Origin: an uncultured SAR86 cluster bacterium
Lineage (GTDB): Bacteria; Pseudomonadota; Gammaproteobacteria; Magnimaribacterales; D2472
Assembly: GCA_902583575.1 (NCBI GenBank)
Contig: CACHWY010000006.1
Location: 1 to 64,000, forward strand
Length of the DNA: 64,000 bases
Direction: 5' to 3'
Shown here: positions 19,677 to 28,230 of the stretch, piece by piece
Layout: each line of letters opens with the position of its first letter
How positions within the stretch are numbered: the first letter of the stretch is position 1
The notes under the pieces: generated by a model
What the model saw: only the letters and a program-made list of their open reading frames with translations
What the model was told of the DNA's origin: nothing
Database searches by the model: none
Translations under genes and position numbers: made by a program

Positions 19677-20539
19677 TGAAAATTGCTTCCGTAGATATTG
19701 GCACAAATGCAGTAAAATCTAAGATTTTTGAAACAACTCCTACCTCAATCAAGTTTATTGATGGAATACGTTCCCCAATTCGTCTTGGAGCAGAAGTTTT
19801 TGAAGAAGGAAAGTTATCTGATAAAAAACTAAGAGAATTAGTAAGCACGCTAAAAAGATATCAGAAAAAATTTACTAAAGATAAAATTAATCAATACGAA
19901 ATTATTGCAACTAGCGCTTTAAGAAACTCCTCTAATTCAGAACAAGCAAGAAGATACATTGAAAATAAAATTGAACACCCTATTAGGATAATTTCTGGTC
20001 TTGAAGAGGCTAAATTAATTAGTTTTCATCCAAAAGCGCAACTAGGAAAAAATAAGATGTTCATTGATGTTGGTGGTGGTAGTACTGAAATTTATATTTA
20101 TAAATCAAATAAACATTTCATCCAATCATTTCAATTAGGTGGTGTTAGAATGATGCTTAAAAAAGATGAAATAACTGAATGGAAAAGAATGGAAAAGTGG
20201 TTAAAAAATCATAAAGATATAGAAGCTATAATTGGTCTTGGGGGGAATGTAAGATCGTTTTTAAATATTCATAATTCAAAGAAAATGAAAACAGATAGCT
20301 TTCATAAAAAATTTAAAAAGCTAAATGAACTAAATATCAAAGAAAGGATTGAAAAGTATGGACTTGCGACAGATCGTGCAGATGTTATTGGGTTTGCTAT
20401 GCGAATTTATGAAAAAATAGTTAAGCAACTAGATATTAAGACTATTCAATCAACTAAATGGGGGGTTTCAGATTCTATTGCTGTAAAAACTTTTCATGAA
20501 ATTTACTCAGCAAAGATATCAATTTATGAAGATAAGTAA
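19676..20539 (+). CDS. ppx: Exopolyphosphatase / Ppx-GppA family phosphatase
   Basis: 287 residues, the short form of the family, with only the two actin-like ATPase subdomains. Phosphate-binding motifs SVDIGTNAVKSKIFE (5-19) and FIDVGGGSTEIYIY near 126 are complete, and the catalytic Glu region SGLEEAKLIS is visible. It removes phosphate from polyphosphate ends or hydrolyses pppGpp. It is coupled to ppk2 upstream and overlaps the channel gene downstream by 14 bp, so one message encodes opposing polyphosphate enzymes. Confidence 0.9.
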   Translation: MKIASVDIGTNAVKSKIFETTPTSIKFIDGIRSPIRLGAEVFEEGKLSDKKLRELVSTLKRYQKKFTKDKINQYEIIATSALRNSSNSEQARRYIENKIEHPIRIISGLEEAKLISFHPKAQLGKNKMFIDVGGGSTEIYIYKSNKHFIQSFQLGGVRMMLKKDEITEWKRMEKWLKNHKDIEAIIGLGGNVRSFLNIHNSKKMKTDSFHKKFKKLNELNIKERIEKYGLATDRADVIGFAMRIYEKIVKQLDIKTIQSTKWGVSDSIAVKTFHEIYSAKISIYEDK

Positions 20540-21164
20540 ATACATATCAGAATTTTTAGGTACTGGATTTTTATTTTGTGCCGTAGTTGGATCTGGAATA
20601 ATGGCAGAAAACTTAAGTAATGATAATTCTATTATTTTATTCATAAATGCGATTGTCACTTTTTTTGCACTATACTTTTTAATTACTGCGTTTGAGTCCT
20701 TTAGTAATCAATTCAATCCTGTTGTTTCATTTGCTCTTTTTTTAAATAAAGAGATTTCTTTAAAAATATTCTGTATTTTTTGTTTGCTTCAAACATTTGG
20801 AGCAATTGCTGGAGTTATCATTGCTAATATTATGTTTGGCATGGATATTATTGAATTTTCTGAAAAAAATAGATTTGGATCAAATATTTTTCTATCTGAA
20901 ATTATTGCTAGTTTTGGATTGGTATTTTTTATACTGATATCGAACAAAGAAAAAATAGCATTAGTCGTTGCATCCTATATGGGAGCTGCATATTGGTTCA
21001 CATCCTCAACTTCTTTTGCAAATCCTGCAGGAACAATTGGAAGAATGTTTTCAAATAGCTTTGCTGGTATAAATCCAGAAAACGTACTTAATTTTTGTAT
21101 TGCACAAATATTTGGAGGCATTTTGGCTTTCTTAATTTACAGATATTTCTTCAAGACTAATTAA
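20526..21164 (+). CDS. MIP/aquaporin family channel
   Basis: 212 residues from the ATG at 20526 inside the ppx end. Six hydrophobic spans and two half-helix motifs: a variant NPV at 64-66 and NPA at 166-168 in ANPAGTIGRMFSNSFAGI. The usual Arg right after the second NPA is replaced by Gly with Arg a few residues on, as in the MIP group found near arsenic genes. It could carry water, glycerol or arsenite. Coupling to phosphate and polyphosphate genes suggests relief of osmotic or arsenic side effects of phosphate uptake; this is inferred. Confidence 0.78.
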   Translation: MKISKYISEFLGTGFLFCAVVGSGIMAENLSNDNSIILFINAIVTFFALYFLITAFESFSNQFNPVVSFALFLNKEISLKIFCIFCLLQTFGAIAGVIIANIMFGMDIIEFSEKNRFGSNIFLSEIIASFGLVFFILISNKEKIALVVASYMGAAYWFTSSTSFANPAGTIGRMFSNSFAGINPENVLNFCIAQIFGGILAFLIYRYFFKTN

Positions 21165-21600
21165 AAAAAAGTTTCGTTATAGAGTCTTCTTCGTTATTTG
21201 AATAAGATATTTTGTTCAGCTCCCTTCCCAATCTAAAAGCTATTTCGTCTGAAATCAAAATTGATTCGTTTAAATTGTTTGTTTTAAAGGAAACTATCAG
21301 TGAACTCTCCTCTTCAACAATTACAAGGTCGGAAATAGATTCTGGGAAAAAATTCCCTATAAACAAATCTATCTCCTCAATGCTTGATGATTGGCTTATT
21401 GCATTATTGCCAAGTAATTCTGCCTTTGAAACAACGTATTCATAATCAGACTTAGCTTTATCTAATTGTTTTGATGAGAAATTCAAATTTGTAACAGTAT
21501 TATTTACTAAAAAAAATAATGCAGCAATAACCATCAAAGATGATGCAATAAAAATTAAATTTTTTTCTCTTGTATTAAAATTATCTAAAAAATTATTCAT
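21157..21600 (-). CDS. gspM: Type II secretion protein GspM
   Basis: 147 residues: short cytoplasmic head, one span at about 17-33 (LIFIASSLMVIAALFFLV), then a periplasmic coiled and ferredoxin-like part. GspM forms the inner-membrane platform with GspC, GspF and GspL. Its start overlaps gspL by 8 bp, and it is the last gene of the gsp operon; its stop overlaps the convergent channel gene. Assigned mainly from position and topology, since GspM is poorly conserved. Confidence 0.82.
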   Translation of the reverse strand: MNNFLDNFNTREKNLIFIASSLMVIAALFFLVNNTVTNLNFSSKQLDKAKSDYEYVVSKAELLGNNAISQSSSIEEIDLFIGNFFPESISDLVIVEEESSLIVSFKTNNLNESILISDEIAFRLGRELNKISYSNNEEDSITKLFFN

Positions 21601-22750
21601 CTTTTATCTCAATTTTAATTTCACCTGAAATTTTGTTATTTTCACTAATAATATTCTCTTCAATGATGTTTACATTAAATGTATCAACAGCATTTTTAAC
21701 TACTGCGTATTGCATTTGAGGTAATTCTAATAAATCTAAAGTTGCCTGATTTAATTTAAAATCTATTTCAATAGATTCTATATATTTTTCTCCAAGAGAA
21801 ATTAAAAAACCGTAATTTTCAAACTTTGATTCATCTCTTGAAGGTTGTATCTTTGATGATCCAGGTATTTGTTCAATTAATTGGTCGATTTGAATTTTTG
21901 GAGTAACGACTCTATTTGTATTTTTATCAATCATTTTAAAAATATTGAATATTTCAGTTTCATATATATCAATCTGCTTATTATTTTGAGCAGTTAAAAT
22001 ATATGGCAAAGCGATTAATGAAGTTATAAAAAAAAGACATGCATACAACTCAACTTTAGAAAAATTTAACTTATTAAAAATATTTTTGAATGAATATTCA
22101 AATTTATATAAATTGGGTAGATTATTGAGCATTGATGATGCAAATTTTTCAATAGAGACATTATTATTACGTTTATATCCCTCAAGTTCTTTAATTTGTG
22201 TGGAGGTAAAAACATTAGGTTCAAAATTAATATATTTCGATTTAACCACTTCTAGATATTGTTTCAATGATGCAAGATCTGTTGAAGAGCCAGTACCATC
22301 ATCAAATGAAAATAAGAATCTATTATTGAATTCAGTAATAGTATTAAAATCAACTGTTCTATTAAGAAAGTAATCAGGAACTAAAATTACCTCACATTTT
22401 AATTTGTTTAGCAAAGAATTTAATTTTTTATATAACCCTTTATCCATTACAAATCCAATATCCTCAAAAATAAAGAATTCATTCTCTGACATATCATTTA
22501 CGATAAACGAATCAATATCAGACATAAAATTTGCTAAATTATTTTGTGCTGACAAATTATTATTTTTTTTAAAGGGATAGCTGCCAATTGTTGATGAGGG
22601 CAGTAAATAAATTAATTTATCCTTATGTGTAAATGATGAAAAGTCATCTAAACCAGAGTAATTATAGGATTGTTTATAATCATCAGAGCTTTTATGGAAA
22701 ATTCCACGATTAAAATCTTCATTATCTGGGTATGCTATATAGGTATTCAT
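21593..22750 (-). CDS. gspL: Type II secretion protein GspL
   Basis: 385 residues. A cytoplasmic actin-like domain (about 1-235; FEDIGFVMDKGLY, RFLFSFDDGTG) is followed by one span near 241-257 and a periplasmic domain. GspL docks the ATPase GspE to the platform. The start overlaps the gspK stop by one base. Residue-level conservation is low, and the identity rests on order, topology and length. Confidence 0.83.
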   Translation of the reverse strand: MNTYIAYPDNEDFNRGIFHKSSDDYKQSYNYSGLDDFSSFTHKDKLIYLLPSSTIGSYPFKKNNNLSAQNNLANFMSDIDSFIVNDMSENEFFIFEDIGFVMDKGLYKKLNSLLNKLKCEVILVPDYFLNRTVDFNTITEFNNRFLFSFDDGTGSSTDLASLKQYLEVVKSKYINFEPNVFTSTQIKELEGYKRNNNVSIEKFASSMLNNLPNLYKFEYSFKNIFNKLNFSKVELYACLFFITSLIALPYILTAQNNKQIDIYETEIFNIFKMIDKNTNRVVTPKIQIDQLIEQIPGSSKIQPSRDESKFENYGFLISLGEKYIESIEIDFKLNQATLDLLELPQMQYAVVKNAVDTFNVNIIEENIISENNKISGEIKIEIKDE

Positions 22751-23718
22751 TAAATTCCATTATAGATTCTTGAAATAATAAAACTATTATTATTATCTTC
22801 GTAAATTATTATACTTTTTGAAGAGGATATGAATTCTTTATAGCTCATCTCCGAATTAACCTCAAAAATATTTGATGAAACTGTTATCTTTCCGTAGGCA
22901 AGTTTTAAATCTAAATCAGGAAAACTGCCTATAAAATTATTTAAATCATCAAAGCCTGATTTTGGAATGTTGTCCAAAATATATTCAGCATCCTTAATGG
23001 TTAAATTTGAGTAAATTGAACTTAATAAATATGCATCCTCTAAATCTAATGTATTAATATTTAAAGATAATTCATCTAGTTTTGGTATTGCACAAAAATA
23101 ATTTTTAAAAATATTCCAATCTATTTTTTTTACAGCTGGTATGCTCTTTAATTCTTCAATTGATATCATTAATCTCATGCCAGTATATTCTCTTGGACTA
23201 TGTAATGGACCTGAATAGTAATAATCTTCAAGGCCAAAAGCTCTTGGGTTTGCATCTTGATCAATCCAATCAATAGTTTGATCAATCACCTCTTCGATAA
23301 TGTTATTGTCTATTTCATTTAAAGATAAAATTTTTCTAAATGCGGTTATTGTTTTTATATTTTCAACATATTGATCACCATCTAATGTAACAATTGAATT
23401 AATATTGAAACAATTTCCTGAATCTGTAATTTTTCCAATAATTTCTGCCCCATTTAAATTAAATGCCATTGGCTCACTAATTATTGGATTATTTTTTGTT
23501 AACTTTTTTTTATTAAACCTTAGCTCTTTGTCAATTTTATCTTTTGCCAAAGACTCGATATTTCGAAAGATGTTTAATGATATGCTTTGGAATTCTATAT
23601 ATTGAGCCCTCTTAAGTGATAAAAAATATTTATTGCCAAATAAAACAGCAACTGAAGACAATAATAAGACTATTAATAAAATAGAAATTAAAACAATGCC
23701 TTTATCTTTTGAATACAT
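22750..23718 (-). CDS. gspK: Type II secretion minor pseudopilin GspK
   Basis: 322 residues from the ATG at 23718, chosen because it puts a short basic leader MYSKDKG directly before the prepilin cleavage site and the hydrophobic helix IVLISILLIVLLLSS. The glutamate at position +5 of the mature chain is missing, as usual for GspK, which caps the pseudopilus tip. The large insert domain (about 90-270) includes DQTIDWIDQDANPR, the family's helical region. Overlaps gspJ by 17 bp and gspL by 1 bp. Confidence 0.9.
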   Translation of the reverse strand: MYSKDKGIVLISILLIVLLLSSVAVLFGNKYFLSLKRAQYIEFQSISLNIFRNIESLAKDKIDKELRFNKKKLTKNNPIISEPMAFNLNGAEIIGKITDSGNCFNINSIVTLDGDQYVENIKTITAFRKILSLNEIDNNIIEEVIDQTIDWIDQDANPRAFGLEDYYYSGPLHSPREYTGMRLMISIEELKSIPAVKKIDWNIFKNYFCAIPKLDELSLNINTLDLEDAYLLSSIYSNLTIKDAEYILDNIPKSGFDDLNNFIGSFPDLDLKLAYGKITVSSNIFEVNSEMSYKEFISSSKSIIIYEDNNNSFIISRIYNGI

Positions 23719-24295
23719 AATCAATATTTGGTTCAATAATCCATATGTATTCATTGCCGTTCTTTTTGAATTCAAGCTTTATTAAAGTTGGTATTTGTCT
23801 TTCAGTTACTGGGCTTACAGGCCACTTGTCATACCAACTTCTTTCATACATGAATTTAATATCTAGCTCAGATATGTCATCTATAAAATTTGTTTCTATA
23901 TTTTCACTACTATCATAAGGATTAGATGAAAAAAACTGTTTTCGAATTAGCTTGTTATCATCAAGCACATATTCAATTCTTTTAATTGGTGATATTTCAT
24001 TAGAGATAGATTTTATTTTAGAATTAAATGAAATTCTTTTATCATCATTGCTTCCTAAAAATGTGCCATTTATAGGATCACCATAATAATCTCGTAATGG
24101 AACATTTATTATTTGCCTTATGTCCCTTCTTAAAATTATAGACGAGAAATTTAATGCTCTCGCTGACTGTAATCTTTCAGATGAAATTTGCTCAGTCTCT
24201 AGAGAGGATTGAAGAATGTTTGATGAGATAATAGTTATCATTGAAAGAATGACCAACGACACTAATACTTCTATTAATGTAAAGCCTCTATTCAT
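23702..24295 (-). CDS. gspJ: Type II secretion minor pseudopilin GspJ
   Basis: 197 residues. Very short leader MNRG, then FTLIEVLVSLVILSM with Glu at +5, cleaved by the prepilin peptidase. The C-terminal domain (about 40-197) has the GspJ pattern, including RRDIRQIINVPLRD. GspJ joins GspI and GspK in the pseudopilus tip. Starts 4 bp inside the gspI end. Confidence 0.92.
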   Translation of the reverse strand: MNRGFTLIEVLVSLVILSMITIISSNILQSSLETEQISSERLQSARALNFSSIILRRDIRQIINVPLRDYYGDPINGTFLGSNDDKRISFNSKIKSISNEISPIKRIEYVLDDNKLIRKQFFSSNPYDSSENIETNFIDDISELDIKFMYERSWYDKWPVSPVTERQIPTLIKLEFKKNGNEYIWIIEPNIDYVFKR

Positions 24296-24660
24296 TTTGT
24301 ATAAAAACCTTTAGTTGAGTAGATATATGTTTCTTGATTTTCAGCTCTAACAAAAATTTCATACACAAAAAATTCATCACTTGGTCCATTGTTTATAGTT
24401 TCATTCCATTGCCATTGCTGGCCTCCCATGACCATTTGACCACTTCTTTCTATTGGCCTTAATGGTTTTTCAAGAGTATGGATTAAAGAAATACGATTAT
24501 TTGCAACTTCTTTAGCTAAATATCTTTGTTCTAAATCATAGCTAGATACAGCTGTTGATATTATTAAATTATAAATAGTGATTACAGATACACTTAATAT
24601 CAATAATGAAACTACCACCTCTATGAGACTAAATCCTTTATTAATAGCTGATAACTTCAT
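24292..24660 (-). CDS. gspI: Type II secretion minor pseudopilin GspI
   Basis: 122 residues from the ATG at 24660, preferred over the in-frame ATG 15 bp upstream because it gives a normal leader (MKLSAINKG) before FSLIEVVVSLLILSVS. The domain continues with YDLEQRYLAKEVANNRI, the usual GspI segment, and MVMGGQQWQWNE. It nucleates the pseudopilus tip with GspJ and GspK. Overlaps gspH by 20 bp. Confidence 0.92.
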   Translation of the reverse strand: MKLSAINKGFSLIEVVVSLLILSVSVITIYNLIISTAVSSYDLEQRYLAKEVANNRISLIHTLEKPLRPIERSGQMVMGGQQWQWNETINNGPSDEFFVYEIFVRAENQETYIYSTKGFYTK

Positions 24661-25150
24661 TGGTAACCTTTCCATAATTTTTTATAACTATTCTTTGAAT
24701 ATATTCTTCATAATAAATATCGATCTGACCTCCTGAATTTTCACCTGAAGGGTAAAAAATCATTAAAGGAAAATCTTTCTGTATTTCTTTGATTTCAATT
24801 ATAGTTCCATCTTCAAATCTAAATGTCTTCTTTAAAGATGCTATTTCATTTAAGAAGGAATCATCGAAATCATAATCTATTTTTTTATTTTCGTTATCAA
24901 AAATATAGTTTGCATATTGTTTATTTGAACTCAAATACCAGGAAATTATATTTCCGGTAACAATACTTTCCTCCGTTAAAAAATTTACAGATTTTTCAAA
25001 TGAATTAATTTGAGACTCTATAGATTTAAGTGAACTGAAGTTTAATGTAATAAGAGTAGTTGAAATACCAATGATAACTAATACTATAAGTATTTCTATT
25101 AAGGTAAAGCCTTTTTGATATTTATTACTTCTGCATCCAGTTTCCGACAT
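24641..25150 (-). CDS. gspH: Type II secretion minor pseudopilin GspH
   Basis: 169 residues from the ATG at 25150, which gives a leader MSETGCRSNKYQKG before FTLIEILIVLVIIGIS. Longer upstream reading into gspG is possible but not needed. The globular domain is variable, as usual for GspH. Overlaps the gspG end by 26 bp, tight even for this operon. Confidence 0.88.
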   Translation of the reverse strand: MSETGCRSNKYQKGFTLIEILIVLVIIGISTTLITLNFSSLKSIESQINSFEKSVNFLTEESIVTGNIISWYLSSNKQYANYIFDNENKKIDYDFDDSFLNEIASLKKTFRFEDGTIIEIKEIQKDFPLMIFYPSGENSGGQIDIYYEEYIQRIVIKNYGKVTNEVISY

Positions 25151-25556
25151 CAGAATCCTCGCCTGAGCCTCCCTCAATACCATCCGCACCAAGGGTATAT
25201 AGATCGTATTTTAAGGATCTTCTTGAGGGATATTCGTATATGTATTCTCGCCCCCATGGATCTTTAGGTATAGAAGAAATATAACCACCTTCGGGATACA
25301 AGAATGGATTTTTTAATTCAGAATGGGGTTTTACTAGGGCGTCTAGTCCTTGAGATGTTGTAGGATAAGATAATTCATTAAATTTATAAATTTCTAAAGC
25401 TTTATTTGTATTTGCCATATCAGCTCTAATTTTTTCAAGATTGGCTCTTTGAAATACTGGGTCTACACTGACCACCACGACGGTTGCTAAAATACCAAGT
25501 ATAACCAAAACGGCCATAAGCTCTATAAGTGTAAACCCTTTTTCTTTATTCTTCAT
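25125..25556 (-). CDS. gspG: Type II secretion major pseudopilin GspG
   Basis: 143 residues, standard size. Leader MKNKEKG then FTLIELMAVLVILGILATVV with Glu at +5. The GspG core follows: ANLEKIRADMANTNKALEIYKFNE, YPTTSQGLDALVKP, GGYISSIPKDPWGREYIYEYP and the C-terminal calcium loop region DGIEGGSGEDSDVGNW. It polymerises into the pseudopilus that pushes folded substrates through the secretin. Confidence 0.97.
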   Translation of the reverse strand: MKNKEKGFTLIELMAVLVILGILATVVVVSVDPVFQRANLEKIRADMANTNKALEIYKFNELSYPTTSQGLDALVKPHSELKNPFLYPEGGYISSIPKDPWGREYIYEYPSRRSLKYDLYTLGADGIEGGSGEDSDVGNWMQK

Positions 25557-26743
25557 ATTACTAATGTATTCATCTGCATAATAGGTATAAGTATAGCCAG
25601 AACTATTAACATAATAAAACCACCCATAAGAATTATCACAACTGGTTCTAGTAATGACAAAAATATTGCTCTCTTATTTTCGATTTCAGATTTCATAAAA
25701 TGGGAAACTTTATTAAACATTTTTGCTAAATTACCAGATCTATATCCACTAGAAATAAGTTGAATGAATATATCAGGGAAAATTTCTTCATTTTTTAGGG
25801 AAACAATAAAGTCTTTACCCTCAACAACATCATTTTTTGCATCTACTACTATCTTCGAAAGAAATTTATTATCAAAAATTTTTGAACACTCATCAAGAGC
25901 GACGTCAAGATTAGTGCCTGAGGCAAGTAATAATTCCATCGTACTAGAGAATCTTTCTAACTCTGAATTCAAAATAAAATTACCTAATAAGGGTATATTA
26001 AGAACTCTTTGATCAAATGAGATTTTATTCTCTATCTTACGAACATAATTTTTATATGAATAAAAAATAATCACACACAAGACTGCAAATATTATCAATA
26101 TTGGAATTATATTATTAGAAATTCCTATCAAAAATTTTGTTATGAATGGTAGCTCTGCTCCAGCCTTGATAAATTGTCCAACCACTTGAGGTAATACAAA
26201 TGCTAAAAGAGAAATTATTACAACAATTGAGAAGCCTATTAAGACTATCGGATAGGTTAATGCAGAAATAACTTTCTGTTTTATAGATGCACCTTCTTCA
26301 AGATAATCTGCAAGTTTAGAGAACACAATATCTAAATTTCCAGAAGAATCTCCTGCTGTAACCATTGAAATATATGTATCTGAAAATACTCCTGGAAATT
26401 TTTTCATGGAACTTCCAAGTCTTTTTCCTTGAATAATTTCTTCTTTAAGATTGTATAAAATATATATCAAATTTTTATTTCTTAATTGTTTTGCAGTTAT
26501 ATTTAATGCCTCCACAATTGGAGTGCTTGCCTCAAGTAGTGTTGCCAGTTGTCTTGTCATTATGACTATATCTTTATCTTTTATTTTTAAAGTCTTACCT
26601 AAATCTTTTGATTCAGAAACTTTAAGTGGGGTAAGTTTTAATTCTTTTACGAGCTTTCTTGCTTCACGCTCTGATTCTGCGCTGAGTATGCCTTTTTTTT
26701 TCGAACCATCTTGATTGATTGCAGTATAACTATAAGCTGGCAT
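25553..26743 (-). CDS. gspF: Type II secretion platform protein GspF
   Basis: 396 residues, normal length. N-terminal YSYTAINQDGSKKKG motif, two repeated four-helix cytoplasmic domains (MVTAGDSSGNLDIV and LISSGYRSGNLAKMF are the repeat signatures near 132 and 335) and three membrane spans. It forms the inner-membrane core that GspE drives. Start overlaps gspE by 14 bp, stop overlaps gspG start by 4 bp. Confidence 0.97.
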   Translation of the reverse strand: MPAYSYTAINQDGSKKKGILSAESEREARKLVKELKLTPLKVSESKDLGKTLKIKDKDIVIMTRQLATLLEASTPIVEALNITAKQLRNKNLIYILYNLKEEIIQGKRLGSSMKKFPGVFSDTYISMVTAGDSSGNLDIVFSKLADYLEEGASIKQKVISALTYPIVLIGFSIVVIISLLAFVLPQVVGQFIKAGAELPFITKFLIGISNNIIPILIIFAVLCVIIFYSYKNYVRKIENKISFDQRVLNIPLLGNFILNSELERFSSTMELLLASGTNLDVALDECSKIFDNKFLSKIVVDAKNDVVEGKDFIVSLKNEEIFPDIFIQLISSGYRSGNLAKMFNKVSHFMKSEIENKRAIFLSLLEPVVIILMGGFIMLIVLAILIPIMQMNTLVI

Positions 26744-28229
26744 CTTCTTTTATATTGTTAACTCTTATAATTTCTTCACAAGATGTTATTCCATTAACAA
26801 TCAAATCTATAGAAGCTTGGTCAATTGATTGATTATCTTTAAAAACATGATCAGCTATTTCATTTTCTGAAGCATTATTGTGAATAAGGTCTTTTAATTT
26901 CTTATCTACTTGAATGCATTCGGCAATTGCGATTCTTCCTTGATACCCAGTATGATTACAATGATCACATCCATTTGGGCTATAAACAGATTTATTCTTA
27001 TCTAAATTAAAAATATCAACATATTCTACAGTTGGTTTATGTTCTGTTTTACATTTTGGGCAAAGTCTTCTAACTAACCTTTGAGAAATAATTGTTCTTA
27101 GGCTTGATGCAAGTAAAAAAGATTCAATGCCCATATCCCTTAATCTAGTAATAGCAGCAACTGCACTATTAGTGTGAACAGTGGATAATACTAAATGACC
27201 AGTCAAACTTGACTGGATACCAATCTGAGCAGTTTCAACATCTCTCATCTCCCCAACCATTACTACGTCTGGATCTTGTCTGAGTATTGCTCTTAATCCT
27301 TTTGCAAAGGTATATCCAGTTTTTGTATTTACTTGGGTTTGCCCTATTCCGTTTAATGTGTACTCGATTGGATCTTCGACTGTAAGAATATTTTGAGAAG
27401 AATCGCTTAAAAATCTTAAACCAGCATATAAAGTAGTTGTTTTTCCTGATCCCGTTGGTCCAGTAAAAAGAATAATTCCCTCAGGATTTTTAAGTGAATT
27501 TTTATAATTAGACAGAATCTTCCGAGGTAACCCAAGATCATCTATATTTATTTGTGCAGCTTGTTTATCTAAAATTCTTAAGACTATTCTTTCACCATAA
27601 GATGATGGCAACGTTGATACCCTTACATCAACACTCTTGTCACCTAGCGACAAGGAAACCCTGCCATCTTGAGGAAGTCTTCTCTCAGAAATATCCAAGC
27701 CAGAAATAATTTTAATTCTTGATATCAGTACAGATGCAATTTTGCTATCTTGTCTTAGTATTTCTTTTAATATTCCATCAATTCTGAATCGAACAATTAT
27801 ATGATCTTCATATGGTTCAAAATGAATATCTGATGCTCTATTTTTAATTGCTTGACTTATAACTCCATTGATTAATTTAATAATTGGTGTGTCGTTATTA
27901 CCACTCAGAAGATCTTCAGTTGCATTAATACTTCCAGCAAAATCTTGTAAATCAAATTCATCAGACAACTCTTCAGATATGTCATCACCATGGTCAGTTA
28001 TAGAAAAGGAGTTAGTAAGAATCTCATTAAATTTTTCTGGTTCACATAATTCAAACTTAAAACTTGAATTTAAAAATCTTTGAATTTCGTTATAAATTTC
28101 TTTAGTTAGATATCTTGGTGAGGAAACAATCACGCCTTCTTTAGTATTAAGTGCAATTACATCGTTTTCTTTGACAAAGTCATATGGAAGAACGTCTGAT
28201 TTGATGTTTTCAAAAACTTCTTCACTCAT
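26730..28229 (-). CDS. gspE: Type II secretion ATPase GspE
   Basis: 499 residues if started at the ATG at 28229, one base after the gspD stop; an upstream in-frame ATG at 28256 would add 9 residues inside gspD. Walker A GPTGSGKTTTLYAGL, Asp-box ILTVEDPIEY, Walker B DPDVVMVGEMRDVETA and His-box GHLVLSTVHTNSA are all present. The CPKC and CDHC pairs of the C-terminal zinc domain are intact, which is the T2SS/pilus assembly type. Powers pseudopilus assembly in the cytoplasm. Confidence 0.97.
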   Translation of the reverse strand: MSEEVFENIKSDVLPYDFVKENDVIALNTKEGVIVSSPRYLTKEIYNEIQRFLNSSFKFELCEPEKFNEILTNSFSITDHGDDISEELSDEFDLQDFAGSINATEDLLSGNNDTPIIKLINGVISQAIKNRASDIHFEPYEDHIIVRFRIDGILKEILRQDSKIASVLISRIKIISGLDISERRLPQDGRVSLSLGDKSVDVRVSTLPSSYGERIVLRILDKQAAQINIDDLGLPRKILSNYKNSLKNPEGIILFTGPTGSGKTTTLYAGLRFLSDSSQNILTVEDPIEYTLNGIGQTQVNTKTGYTFAKGLRAILRQDPDVVMVGEMRDVETAQIGIQSSLTGHLVLSTVHTNSAVAAITRLRDMGIESFLLASSLRTIISQRLVRRLCPKCKTEHKPTVEYVDIFNLDKNKSVYSPNGCDHCNHTGYQGRIAIAECIQVDKKLKDLIHNNASENEIADHVFKDNQSIDQASIDLIVNGITSCEEIIRVNNIKEDASL

Positions 28230-28230
28230 T

